DNA from: Nocardioides turkmenicus
GTDB lineage: Bacteria; Actinomycetota; Actinomycetes; Propionibacteriales; Nocardioidaceae
Direction of reading: 5' to 3'
Assembly: GCF_011045035.1 (NCBI RefSeq)
Contig: NZ_JAALAA010000007.1
Coordinates: 1-64,000 of the forward strand
DNA: 64,000 bases
Of the stretch, positions 42,310 through 51,000 are shown one piece after another. A program made the position numbers and the translations under genes. The notes below the pieces were generated by a model. It made no database searches. It had not been told where the DNA came from and worked only from the letters and a program-made list of their open reading frames with translations. The first letter of the stretch is position 1, and the number at the start of each line of letters is the position of its first letter.

Positions 42310-42951
42310 CTACTCCGGCATCGCCGTGTAGGCGGCGACGCAGCGCTCGCCGGCGGCGCGGGCCTGGTCGGGGTCGGTGCCGAAGGCGATGTCGGCCTCG
42401 ACCCAGGCGGCGGCGGAGCCCTGGGTGTGCTCGATCATCGCGGGCAGCGCCTCGGGGGACATCGGGTCCATCTTCTCGGCCTCGGGCGCGGAGAGGTGGA
42501 GGGCGAGGCCGAGCAGCATCTGCTCCCAGCCGATGCCGACGGCGCTGGGGCCGAACTCCTTCCACTGCTCCGGCGGGACGGGGGCGGAGTGCTCGAGGCG
42601 GAGCAGCGTACGGCCGCCGGCGGCGGTCAGGGTCGCGTCGACCCACGACTTCATGTCGCCGTAGTCCCAGGTGATCGAGAGCAGCTTCGGGCGGTCGCAG
42701 GCGAGGATCTCGCCGCCGGCGTTGCCCTCGAGCTGGTAGCGGCCGCCGACCTCGAAGTCGCCGGTGACCGGCATCAGCCAGCGCGGGATGCGCTCCTTGG
42801 TGGTCAGGGCGTCCCAGACCTCGTCGGGGTCGGCGTCGTAGCTGCGCTCCACGACGAGCACGCGCAGCTCCTCGCCGCCGCGGGTCGTGGTGGTCAGCGC
42901 GCGGTTGACGGCGCCGAGGTGGTCGGCAGGGATGAAGGGTGGTGTGCTCAT
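42310..42951 (-). CDS. SRPBCC/AHSA1-domain protein
   Basis: A 213-residue START-like protein: LRVLVVERSYDADPDEVWDALTTKERIPRWLMPVTGDFEVGGRYQLEGNAGGEILACDRPKLLSITWDYGD is a standard AHSA1 N-terminal half; the second half extends with a helical segment (GWEQMLLGLALHLSAPEAEKMDP). The family binds hydrophobic ligands or co-chaperones; the ligand here is unknown. It is the first gene of a two-gene operon with an ArsR regulator, and its promoter overlaps the end of nadE. Confidence 0.83.
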   Translation of the reverse strand: MSTPPFIPADHLGAVNRALTTTTRGGEELRVLVVERSYDADPDEVWDALTTKERIPRWLMPVTGDFEVGGRYQLEGNAGGEILACDRPKLLSITWDYGDMKSWVDATLTAAGGRTLLRLEHSAPVPPEQWKEFGPSAVGIGWEQMLLGLALHLSAPEAEKMDPMSPEALPAMIEHTQGSAAAWVEADIAFGTDPDQARAAGERCVAAYTAMPE

Positions 42952-42963
42952 GCCTGCGACGTT

Positions 42964-42983
42964 ATATTAAGATCTCTTGATAT
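42964..42983. promoter_or_regulatory. ArsR-type operator ATATTAAGATCTCTTGATAT
   Basis: A near-perfect palindrome (TAT-N-AAGA-TC-TCTT-N-ATA), strikingly AT-rich for this genome. It begins 13 bp before the SRPBCC ATG and contains the nadE stop codon (42967-42969). ArsR binding is inferred from form and place. Confidence 0.72.
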
Positions 42984-43995
42984 TCAACGGCACCTCGTCG
43001 ACGAGCACGGGAGCGGCGTGGAAGTAGGCGGTCGTACGCCGCTTCTGCTCGATGTCGCGGTAGACGCGCTCGACCTGCTCGACGGTGAGCCCGGTGGCCT
43101 CGGCGACCGCGGCGGTCGGGACGCCGTTGTTGAGGCCGTAGAGGCACAGGTCCATCCGCTGGTAGGGCAGCGAGAAGTAGAACTCCTCCTGCGACTGCTC
43201 CAGCGAGTAGGTGTCGGTGGTGGAGGGGCGCGCCTGGATCTCCTCGGGCACGCCGAGGTGGGCGGCCATCGCGTAGACCTGCGACTTGTAGAGGTGCGCG
43301 ATCGGCTTCAGGTCGGCGGCGCCGTCGCCGAGCTTCACGAAGAAGCCCTGGTCGTACTCGAGCCGGTTCGGGGTGCCGGCGACGGCGTAGTTGAGCCGGT
43401 CGGCGTGGAAGTACTCCAGCGCCTTGCGGGCCCGCTGCTTGAAGTTCGTCGCCGCCACGATCTCCAGGTATGCCTCGGTCGTGAGGCGGTGGGTGCTCTG
43501 GGTGCCGTTCGGGTCCTCGACCACCACGGAGAAGAGCCGGAACGCGTCGGAGTCGACCACGCTGGGCAGTACGATCTTCGACTTCCACCCCGGGCCGTAC
43601 GCAGGGACGACCCGCCGGATCGCGTCGTCTCGCCGCTGGTAGGCGCCGAGACCGACCAGGACTGGGGAGATGTCCTCGAGCACCGAGTCGATCCCGAGGG
43701 AGTCGGTCAGCTTCGTGCTGAAGCCGATCGTGTCCTCCGACGACTCCTGCTCGGGCATGTGCAGGGCGAAGACCCGGTCCCGGCCGAGCGCCTTGACCGC
43801 GAGCGCGGCGACCACGCTGGAGTCGATCCCGCCGGAGACCCCGACCACGATGCCCTTGCGCTTGTTGGCCACCAGATAGCGGCGGATCGTGTCGCCGATC
43901 CGGATCGCCTCCGCCTCCTCGTCGAAGCGGAGCGTCTCCAATCCGTACGACGCTGCCGCGGCAGGAGGGGTCGTGGTCATGATGGTCCTCGTCAT
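42967..43995 (-). CDS. nadE: NAD(+) synthase family protein (ammonia-dependent type)
   Basis: A 342-residue PP-loop amidating enzyme that in the classical reaction turns nicotinate adenine dinucleotide into NAD. The PP-loop is GIVVGVSGGIDSSVVAALAVKALG, and GTPNRLEYDQGFFVKLGDGAADLKPIAHLYKSQVYAMAAHLGVPEEI is the family core. It is longer than typical ammonia-dependent NadE (about 275 residues), with an insert around LPSVVDSDAFRLFSVVVEDPNGTQ. There is no glutaminase domain. Its start overlaps the asnB stop (ATGA), so the two are coupled. A dedicated amidation role in glycan synthesis is possible; housekeeping NAD synthesis cannot be excluded. Confidence 0.85.
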   Translation of the reverse strand: MTRTIMTTTPPAAAASYGLETLRFDEEAEAIRIGDTIRRYLVANKRKGIVVGVSGGIDSSVVAALAVKALGRDRVFALHMPEQESSEDTIGFSTKLTDSLGIDSVLEDISPVLVGLGAYQRRDDAIRRVVPAYGPGWKSKIVLPSVVDSDAFRLFSVVVEDPNGTQSTHRLTTEAYLEIVAATNFKQRARKALEYFHADRLNYAVAGTPNRLEYDQGFFVKLGDGAADLKPIAHLYKSQVYAMAAHLGVPEEIQARPSTTDTYSLEQSQEEFYFSLPYQRMDLCLYGLNNGVPTAAVAEATGLTVEQVERVYRDIEQKRRTTAYFHAAPVLVDEVPLNIKRS

Positions 43996-46031
43996 GCTGG
44001 GGTCCTTCCGGTGATCTCGAGGCTGGTGCGTTCGAGGCTGGTGCGTTCGAGGCTGGTGCGTTCGAGGTTGGGGTCGAAGACGGTGAGTGGTTCCGGCGGC
44101 GCAGCCGTCCGGTCAGCCGAGCCGGTGAGCAGCTCGCTGTGCAGCAGCTGGGTGGACAGGACGGCCACCAGGCGCATGTTGTCGGTGTTGCCGAGGCCGC
44201 GGCCCTGGGTGCGCCGGGCCTTCTCCAGCAGCCGCTGGACGAGCTCCGGCCGGAAGACCCGGGCGGCCTCCAGAGCGGAGACCGAGGTGACGTCGAAGAC
44301 CCAGTCCGGGGTGCCGCCGGCGAAGAACGCCGCCGCGTCCGGCGCCCGGTAGGGCTGCTTGGGACGGCGCAGGATCTCCTCGGGGACGAGGTCGGCGAAG
44401 GCCCGCTTGAGCAGGTGTTTCTCGTCCATGCCGTGGATCTTGTGGTCCGCGGGAACGGCGGCGGCCAGCTCGGCGATGTTCGGGTCCAGGAACGGGAACC
44501 GGCCCTCGATGGAGTTGCCCATGAGCATCCGGTCGCCCTGCGAGGCCAGGATGTAGCCGGGCAGCAGGGTCGTCATCTCCAGCCACTGGGCTCGCGACAG
44601 CGGGTCCCAGCCTGCTTCCTCCGCGGGCATCGCGGCGACGACCTCGTCCGCCGGGCTCCGGTCGCAGGCCTCACGTATCTCGGCGGTCAGCATCGAACGG
44701 AGCACGGCCGTCGTATCCCAGCGGGGCCGATGCGAGATCGCTGGGTCGCCGGCGACGATGTTGCGGCCGAAGAAGCTCTTGGCGAAGGCGGGGGCCTGGT
44801 GGGGGGAGCGTTTCATCCATGGGTAGAGCTGCTCCACGGCCGCTTCCGCGGCCGCCGGGTCATGGGTCCACAGCTCCCGGATCCGCCCCTCGCGGAAGAT
44901 GTCGTAGCCCCCGAGCACCTCGTCGCTGCCCTCGCCGGTGACCACCACCTTGAACCCTGACTCGCGCACCAGCCGGGAGAGCAGGAACATCGGTGCCGGG
45001 CCGGTACGCAGCAGCGGGCTCTCGGCGTGGCGCACGACGTCCGGGAAGACATCCGCGATGTCACGCTCGCGTACCACGACGTCCTGGTGCACCGTGCCGA
45101 GCTGCTTGGCCATCAGCGTCTGATAGCTGCCCTCGTCGAACTCGTCGTCGGCGAAACGCAGTGAGAAGGTGTGCAGCGGCACATCCGTGAACCCTGCGAT
45201 CGCACCTGCGGTGACCGCCGAGTCGATCCCGCCGGATAGGTACGCCGCAACCGGCACGTCGCTGCGCTCGAAACGTAGCCGGGTGGCCGTCACCAGCCGC
45301 TCTCGCAGCGCATCGGCGTTGGCGGTCAGGTCTGTGCGCGGCTCGCTTCCGCGGGCCGGAAAGGTCGGCGCCCAGTAGCGGGTGCAACCGGTCGCGACAC
45401 CGTCCCGGAAGGTCAGGTAGCTGCCGGGAGGCACCTGCTGGATCCCGCGGAACACCGTCTGCGGCGCGACCGCGGACCACAGCGTCAGCACCTGGTCGAT
45501 CCCGGCAGGGTCGAGCTCGCGCGGCACGTCCGGGTCGGTGAAGAGCGCTTTCACCTCCGAGGCGAACAACAACCGGCCGCCGGAGTGGGTGTAGTAGAGG
45601 GGGCGCACGCCGAACCGGTCGCGGGACAGCACCAGATCGCCGCTCCGCCGGTCCCAGACCGCCAGCGCCCACTGGCCGTTGAACCGGTCGAAGCAGCCCG
45701 GTCCCCACTCCTCCCAGGCGTGCACGATCACCTCGGTGTCGTTGCGGGTGCGGAAGCGGTGCCCACGCGCCCGGAGGTCGGCTGCGAGCTCGACATGGTT
45801 GAAGATCTCACCGTTGAAGGTGACCCACACCTGCTCGTCCTCGCCGCACATCGGCTGCACGCCGCCGACGGTGTCCACGATCGCCAGCCGGGTGTGACCC
45901 AGTGCGACCCGCTCGTCACGGTAGTACCCGCTCCCATCGGGCCCGCGGTGGGCCAGGGCAGCCAGCATCCGGCGTACGAGATCGGGGTCAGGCGCCTCGC
46001 TCGCGGAGTGGACCCCGCAGATTCCGCACAT
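43992..46031 (-). CDS. asnB: Asparagine synthetase (glutamine-hydrolysing) type amidotransferase
   Basis: A 679-residue AsnB-type enzyme. Cys2 of MCGICGVHS is the glutaminase nucleophile; WVTFNGEIFNHVEL and LSRDRFGVRPLYYTHSGGRLLFASEVKALF complete the N-terminal domain. The synthetase half has VPVAAYLSGGIDSAVTAGAIA and VVTGEGSDEVLGGYDIF. Its glutaminase releases ammonia for an acyl-AMP substrate: aspartate, or in glycan loci often a uronate. The C-terminus has three perfect LERTS repeats from a 15-bp tandem. It is coupled to nadE and divergent from the acyl carrier protein gene; the 211-bp gap between must hold both promoters. Confidence 0.9.
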   Translation of the reverse strand: MCGICGVHSASEAPDPDLVRRMLAALAHRGPDGSGYYRDERVALGHTRLAIVDTVGGVQPMCGEDEQVWVTFNGEIFNHVELAADLRARGHRFRTRNDTEVIVHAWEEWGPGCFDRFNGQWALAVWDRRSGDLVLSRDRFGVRPLYYTHSGGRLLFASEVKALFTDPDVPRELDPAGIDQVLTLWSAVAPQTVFRGIQQVPPGSYLTFRDGVATGCTRYWAPTFPARGSEPRTDLTANADALRERLVTATRLRFERSDVPVAAYLSGGIDSAVTAGAIAGFTDVPLHTFSLRFADDEFDEGSYQTLMAKQLGTVHQDVVVRERDIADVFPDVVRHAESPLLRTGPAPMFLLSRLVRESGFKVVVTGEGSDEVLGGYDIFREGRIRELWTHDPAAAEAAVEQLYPWMKRSPHQAPAFAKSFFGRNIVAGDPAISHRPRWDTTAVLRSMLTAEIREACDRSPADEVVAAMPAEEAGWDPLSRAQWLEMTTLLPGYILASQGDRMLMGNSIEGRFPFLDPNIAELAAAVPADHKIHGMDEKHLLKRAFADLVPEEILRRPKQPYRAPDAAAFFAGGTPDWVFDVTSVSALEAARVFRPELVQRLLEKARRTQGRGLGNTDNMRLVAVLSTQLLHSELLTGSADRTAAPPEPLTVFDPNLERTSLERTSLERTSLEITGRTPA
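44018..44062 (-). repeat. 15-bp tandem repeat in asnB 3' end
   Basis: CGAGGCTGGTGCGTT three times without mismatch (44018-44062) plus a partial fourth copy. It codes for Leu-Glu-Arg-Thr-Ser units in the tail of the amidotransferase. Confidence 0.92.
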
Positions 46032-46114
46032 GGCACTCCTCGGTAGATGTCCGCGCGTCTGATCGCCAAGGCTTGTCGGCCGCGACGGGACAGGGGGCCG
46101 CCGTCCGGGCGTTT

Positions 46115-46129
46115 ATCACCCAATGTCGG
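46115..46129. repeat. Inverted repeat ATCACCCAATGTCGG (partner at 47159-47173)
   Basis: Pairs with CCGATATTGGGTGAT at 47159-47173 with one mismatch. The two enclose the carrier-protein and acetyltransferase genes. The role is unknown. Confidence 0.5.
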
Positions 46130-46242
46130 CATGTTTCAGGCGTGTGACCTCGAAGCCCGACGTCACCTGCCAGAACAGTGGGCGTGCAAGGACGTGGTCG
46201 GCCGAGCCGACGCTGCGTAGGTGATCAAGGAGAGAACAGACG

Positions 46243-46509
46243 ATGGCAGACGTACAGAGAACGATCGAGGCGTTCATCCTCGACAGCCTCCTGCTGGGTG
46301 ACGAGGAGCGGCTGCCGGCGCCGACGGACTCGCTGGTCGAGTCCGGAGTGATCGACTCCACCGGGATCCTGGAGCTCATCGAGTTCCTCGAGGTCGAGTT
46401 CCAGATCAGTGTCACCGAGGCCGAGACCGTGCCGGCGAACCTCGACGGTGTCGCCAACCTGGTGGCGTACGTGGCCCGGAAGACAGCGGCCGACTCTCTT
46501 GCCGGGTAG
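46243..46509 (+). CDS. Acyl carrier protein
   Basis: An 88-residue phosphopantetheine carrier. SLVESGVIDSTGILELIEFLEVEFQISV contains the attachment Ser of the DSTG motif near residue 39, followed by the recognition helix. AAGGAGAG precedes the ATG. This is a stand-alone carrier outside a fatty-acid cluster, so it probably shuttles an activated acyl or aminoacyl group for the neighbouring enzymes. Candidate partners are the adenylate-forming ligase at 37194, the (frameshifted) holo-ACP synthase at 39653 and the acetyltransferase-like protein just downstream. Confidence 0.88.
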   Translation: MADVQRTIEAFILDSLLLGDEERLPAPTDSLVESGVIDSTGILELIEFLEVEFQISVTEAETVPANLDGVANLVAYVARKTAADSLAG

Positions 46510-46516
46510 GTCCGCC

Positions 46517-47179
46517 TTGTTGGTCAGACCTGGTCACGGCGGCCGGGAAGGCGGCGACTTCGCCGTCGACCTGGCCAAGATGTACACGATCAATCTCGGC
46601 ACCCGACGTCCGACGCTGCTCGCCAGGCTCCGGTTCTGGCTGACCGACTACGAGCTGCGCTGCGTGGCCTGCTACCGCTTCGGACGCTGGGCGGGCCGGG
46701 TTCGCGAGACTCGTCCGCTGCTGGGGGTGCTCCTGCTGGGCATCTTCTGGTTCTGGAACCGGCACAACATGCGGATCCACCACGCGGACATCGGCCGGCG
46801 CGCCGACATCGGACCGGGACTGCTGGTCATGCACCGCTCAGGGATCATCATCGGACCGGCGGTGATCGGCGGAAACTGCGTGCTCCACCACAACGTCACG
46901 ATCGGCCAGCGGATCGCCGCGGGGGACCATGGAGTCCCCACCCTCGGCGACGACGTCTGGATCGGCCCCGGTGCAGTGATCTCGGGTGCGATCACGGTCG
47001 GCGACGGCTGCACGATCTCCGCCGGCACGGTACTTTCCAAGGACGTGCCGGCACGCAGCCTCGTCGGCGGCAATCCCGGCCGGGTCATCGCTCGCGACTA
47101 CGACAACGCCAACATGATCAACTTCGTGCTGCCGAGGCGGGCTGGGGATCCGCCGTCACCGATATTGGGTGATGAGTGA
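46517..47179 (+). CDS. Serine acetyltransferase-like hexapeptide transferase
   Basis: A 220-residue left-handed beta-helix acyltransferase of the CysE/EPS type. The helical N-terminus (FWLTDYELRCVACYRFGRWAGRV) is followed by IHHADIGRRADIGPGLLVMHRSGIIIGPAVIGGNCVLHHNVTIG, with catalytic His residues, and GDDVWIGPGAVISGAITVGDGCTISAGTVLSKDVPARSLVGGNPGRVI. Start uncertain: TTG 46517 (or 46520) gives the usual N-terminus; ATG 46580 is the first ATG. Placed between a carrier protein and a glycosyltransferase, it probably acylates a glycan precursor rather than serine. Confidence 0.8.
   Translation: MLVRPGHGGREGGDFAVDLAKMYTINLGTRRPTLLARLRFWLTDYELRCVACYRFGRWAGRVRETRPLLGVLLLGIFWFWNRHNMRIHHADIGRRADIGPGLLVMHRSGIIIGPAVIGGNCVLHHNVTIGQRIAAGDHGVPTLGDDVWIGPGAVISGAITVGDGCTISAGTVLSKDVPARSLVGGNPGRVIARDYDNANMINFVLPRRAGDPPSPILGDE
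47159..47173. repeat. Inverted repeat CCGATATTGGGTGAT (partner at 46115-46129)
   Basis: Also forms its own small hairpin TCACC-GATATT-GGGTGA at the acetyltransferase stop. It may be a weak terminator or half of a two-gene cassette border. Confidence 0.5.
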
Positions 47180-47191
47180 GACCGGCCGGTC

Positions 47192-48070
47192 ATGGACCGG
47201 CGACGGGCGGCGATGCTCCGGGGCATGGAGCGTTCCCCGACAGCAGCGAGCGTCGTCGTGCCCGCGCACAACGAATCGGCTGGCCTGCGTGGAAACCTGA
47301 CCGCGCTGCTCGACGGTGTCCCGACAGGCACCTTCGACGTGGTGGTGGTCTGCAACGGCTGCACCGACGACACCGCCACGGTGGCGCGGTCGGTCCCCGG
47401 TGTCCGCGTCATCGAGACCGAGTCCGCCTCGAAAGCGCTCGCGGTCGAGCTGGGCAACGCGGCCACCTCGATCTTCCCTCGGATCCACCTGGATGCGGAC
47501 GTACGCCTCCCCGGTCCCGACGCGCTCCGCCTGGTCCGTGCCGTGGCAGAAGCAGGGGTGCACGCCGCCGGGCCGTCGCGGGACGTTCCGGTGGACTCCT
47601 CGTCATGGCCGGTCCGGGCCTACTACCGGGTGTGGGAGAACCTCCCGAACGTACGCAGCGGCCTCTTCGGCCGTGGTGCGTTCTGCCTGTCCGAGGAAGG
47701 ACAGCGACGGGTGGATGCACAGACGAGGCTGATGAACGACGATCTGATGGTCTCCGAGGCATTCGCCCCGGAGGAGCGCCGGATCGTCTCGCATACGTCG
47801 GTGGTGGTGCGGCCGCCGGGCACGGCCGCCGACCTGATCCGTCGACGGACCCGGGTCGCAACCGGCAACCATCAGGCCGACCAGCACGCGGCCCGCCACG
47901 CATCGACATCACTCTCGGATCTCATCAAGCTCGGGCTGCGTCAGCCTTCGGTCGGCCTCCGGGTCCCGGTCTTCCTGACGATCACCGTCATCGCACGTCG
48001 GCTCGCCCGCAGAGCTGTCCGTGCGGGTGACTACACGACCTGGCTGCGCGACGAGAGCTCGCGAGCCTGA
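47192..48070 (+). CDS. Glycosyltransferase family 2 protein
   Basis: A 292-residue GT-A glycosyltransferase. ASVVVPAHNESAGLRGNLTALLDGV and FDVVVVCNGCTDDTATVARSVPGVRVIETE form the nucleotide-sugar site, and IFPRIHLDADVRLPGPDAL carries the DAD metal motif. RSGLFGRGAFCLSEEGQRRVDAQTRLMNDDLMVSEAF gives the ED-like catalytic region. There is no membrane helix apart from a weak C-terminal segment. The ATG at 47192 starts 12 bp after the acetyltransferase. It builds part of the surface glycan; donor and acceptor are unknown. Confidence 0.87.
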   Translation: MDRRRAAMLRGMERSPTAASVVVPAHNESAGLRGNLTALLDGVPTGTFDVVVVCNGCTDDTATVARSVPGVRVIETESASKALAVELGNAATSIFPRIHLDADVRLPGPDALRLVRAVAEAGVHAAGPSRDVPVDSSSWPVRAYYRVWENLPNVRSGLFGRGAFCLSEEGQRRVDAQTRLMNDDLMVSEAFAPEERRIVSHTSVVVRPPGTAADLIRRRTRVATGNHQADQHAARHASTSLSDLIKLGLRQPSVGLRVPVFLTITVIARRLARRAVRAGDYTTWLRDESSRA

Positions 48071-48092
48071 CTTCCAGAAGGAGCACGTCTTC

Positions 48093-51000
48093 ATGATGCG
48101 TCCCGCATCCGGGAGCCGCAGGCTCTTGGCCGCCGTTCTCGGAGCCGTCCTGATCCTCACGGGCCTCACGGCCACCACCACGACGACCGCGTACGCTGCC
48201 GGCGACCCCTGTGGGCCCGGCGGCAACAAGATCGCCTGTGAGAACTCCAAACCGGGCTCGCCGCCGAGCGTTTGGGACATCGACGGTGCGGGGCACGACT
48301 CGATCCAGGGGTTCGCGACCGACATCAGCGTCGACGTCGGAGACCCGATCGATTTCAAGATCGACACCGACGCCAGGGCGTACACGATCACCATCTACCG
48401 CACCGGGTGGTACGGAGGTGACGGGGCTCGGCGGATCGCGTCGGTCACGCCGTCTGCGACGCTGCCGCAGATCCAGCCCAACTGCACACGTGAGTCGGCC
48501 ACCGAGATGACCGACTGCGGCAACTGGGCGGTCTCGGCGACCTGGCAGGTGCCAGCCGACGCCGTCTCGGGCGTGTATGTCGCGCGACTGCACCGCGCCG
48601 ACACCGACGAAGGCAGCCACATCACCTTCATCGTCCGCGACGACGCCAGTCACTCCGACGTCGTCTTCCAGACCTCGGACACCACCTGGCAGGCGTACAA
48701 CCTGTACGGGGGATCCAGCTTCTACCACGGCGGCCAGAACGGGAGGGCCTACAAGCTCAGCTACAACCGGCCCTTCGTGACCAGGCACAGCCCGGCCCGA
48801 GACTTCTACTTCGCCAACGAGTACCCGCTGGTGAGGTTCCTGGAGCGCAACGGGTACGACGTGAGCTACATGTCCGGTGTCGACACCGATCGTCGCGGCG
48901 AGCTGATCAAGAACCACAAGACGTTCCTCTCCGTCGGCCACGACGAGTACTGGAGTGGCCGCCAGCGGGCCAACGTGGAGGCTGCCCGTGACGCCGGGGT
49001 GAACCTGCAGTTCCTCAGCGGCAACGAGGTCTACTGGCGTACTCGTTACGAGTCCTCTCAGGTGGGTGCCGCCGGGACGAATGCGTACCGGACCCTGGTG
49101 ACCTACAAGGAGGCCTGGGGTGCAGAGGACCCGGCCGACGAGTCCACCTCCACCTGGCGTGACCCGCGCTACGCGCCGAAGAGCAAGGGCGGCGGGCTGC
49201 CGGAGAACGCTCTGACCGGCACGGTGTTCATGTCCAACTGGACCGACAAGCCGTTGACCGTCACCCGCGAACAGGGCCGGCAGCGACTGTGGCGGAACAC
49301 CGGACTGGGGCAGATGACAGGAGCCACCACCGAGCTGGCGCCACATACGGTGGGTTATGAGTCCGACGAAGATCAGGACAACGGATTCCGCCCGCCCGGG
49401 CTGATCCGGGCCTCCGAGACGACCGCGTTCGTCGACGGGCAGTACATGACCGACTTCGGCCGCAACGTCGGCAGCGGCACGACGACCCACTCGATCACTC
49501 TCTACCGGGCCAAGAGCGGGGCGCTGGTCTTCGGCGCCGGCACCGTGCAGTGGACCTGGGGCCTTGATGCGACCCATGACAGCGCCTACGACGACGACGC
49601 GACCAGTCCGGCGATGCAACAGGCCCAGGTGAACCTGCTCGCCGACATGGGCGCTCAGCCGACCACGCTGATGGCCGGCCTGCAGCAGGTCGCGGCGTCG
49701 ACCGACACCACAGGTCCTTCCGTCACGATCAGCTCGCCCGCGGCGGGATCGGCTCAGGCCAACGGCGCCAAGGTGACGCTGACCGGCACGGCCACCGACT
49801 CCGGTGGAGGGATCGTGGCCGGCGTGGAGTACTCCACCGACGGGGGCACCAGCTGGCACCCCGGCAAGGGCACCTCGGCATGGACGGTCGAGTACATCCA
49901 GCACGGGGTCGGCAACACACCCGTCCAGGTTCGTGCCGTCGACGACAGCGCCAACATCGGCGCAATCGCGACGCGTTCGTTCAACGTCTCCTGTGGCTGC
50001 AGCATCTTCGGACAGACCGCGATCCCGACGACTTGGACCGCGGTCACCAGCCCGGCGACGCCGTCCGCCGACGACCCCAGCGCCGCCGAGCTCGGCCTGC
50101 GGTTCACCCCGCTCACCGACGGGTACGCAGCGGGTGTCCGCTTCTACAAGGGCTCCGGGAACACCGGCACCCACACGGGCTCGCTGTGGAGCACGAGCGG
50201 CGAGCGGCTGGCCCAGGTCACCTTCAGCAACGAGACCACCGGCGGCTGGCAGCAGGCGCTGTTCAGCAGCCCGGTGCCGCTGAGCGCGGGCACGACCTAC
50301 ATCGTCTCCTACACCGCCCCCAACGGCCACTATGCGGTGCAGCCGTGGGCCTTCGCCGCGCAAGGGTTGGAGGCGTACCCGCTCGAGATCGCCGGTGGCC
50401 ACGGGGCCGCCCCCGCGGGGGTCTACGCCAACCCCGGGACCTTCCCGGCCAACTCGCACCAGAACTCCAACTACTACGTCGACGTGGTCTTCACGACCAC
50501 CGACGACTCACCGCTGTCCGCGATCAGCCCGTGGCCGTTGGCGGACTCGTCCTCGGTCCCGCGTTCGACGACGATCAGCGCTCGCTTCTCCAAGCCGGTG
50601 GTGGCCTCCTCGGTCCAGGTCGCGGTCAAGGACGCCGCGGGCGCGTCGGTTCCCGGAACCACCAGCTATGACGCCACCACCAGGACCGTCACGTTCACGC
50701 CGACCAACCCGCTCGCCGGCTTCGTGAAGCACACCGTGACGCTGTCGGCCACCGACACCCAGGGGACGCCCCTGACCGGAGGGAAGTCCTGGTCGTTCAC
50801 GACCGCGAAACCGCCGGCGACACCCGGAGTGTGCCCGTGCTCGATCTACAACGACGAGGACGTGCCGACGATCCTGGAGGACTCCGAACGCGCCTCGCTC
50901 ACCTTGGGCGTGCGGTTCCGGCCGACGGTCACCGGAACCGTGACCGGGGTCAAGTTCTACAAGGCCGTGAACAACACCGGGCCCCACACCGGCACACTGT

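Noticed and set aside
47988..50459. 823-codon frame antisense to the DUF4082-protein gene
   Set aside because: Repetitive Gly/Val/Arg composition mirroring the plus-strand codons; no recognisable domain.
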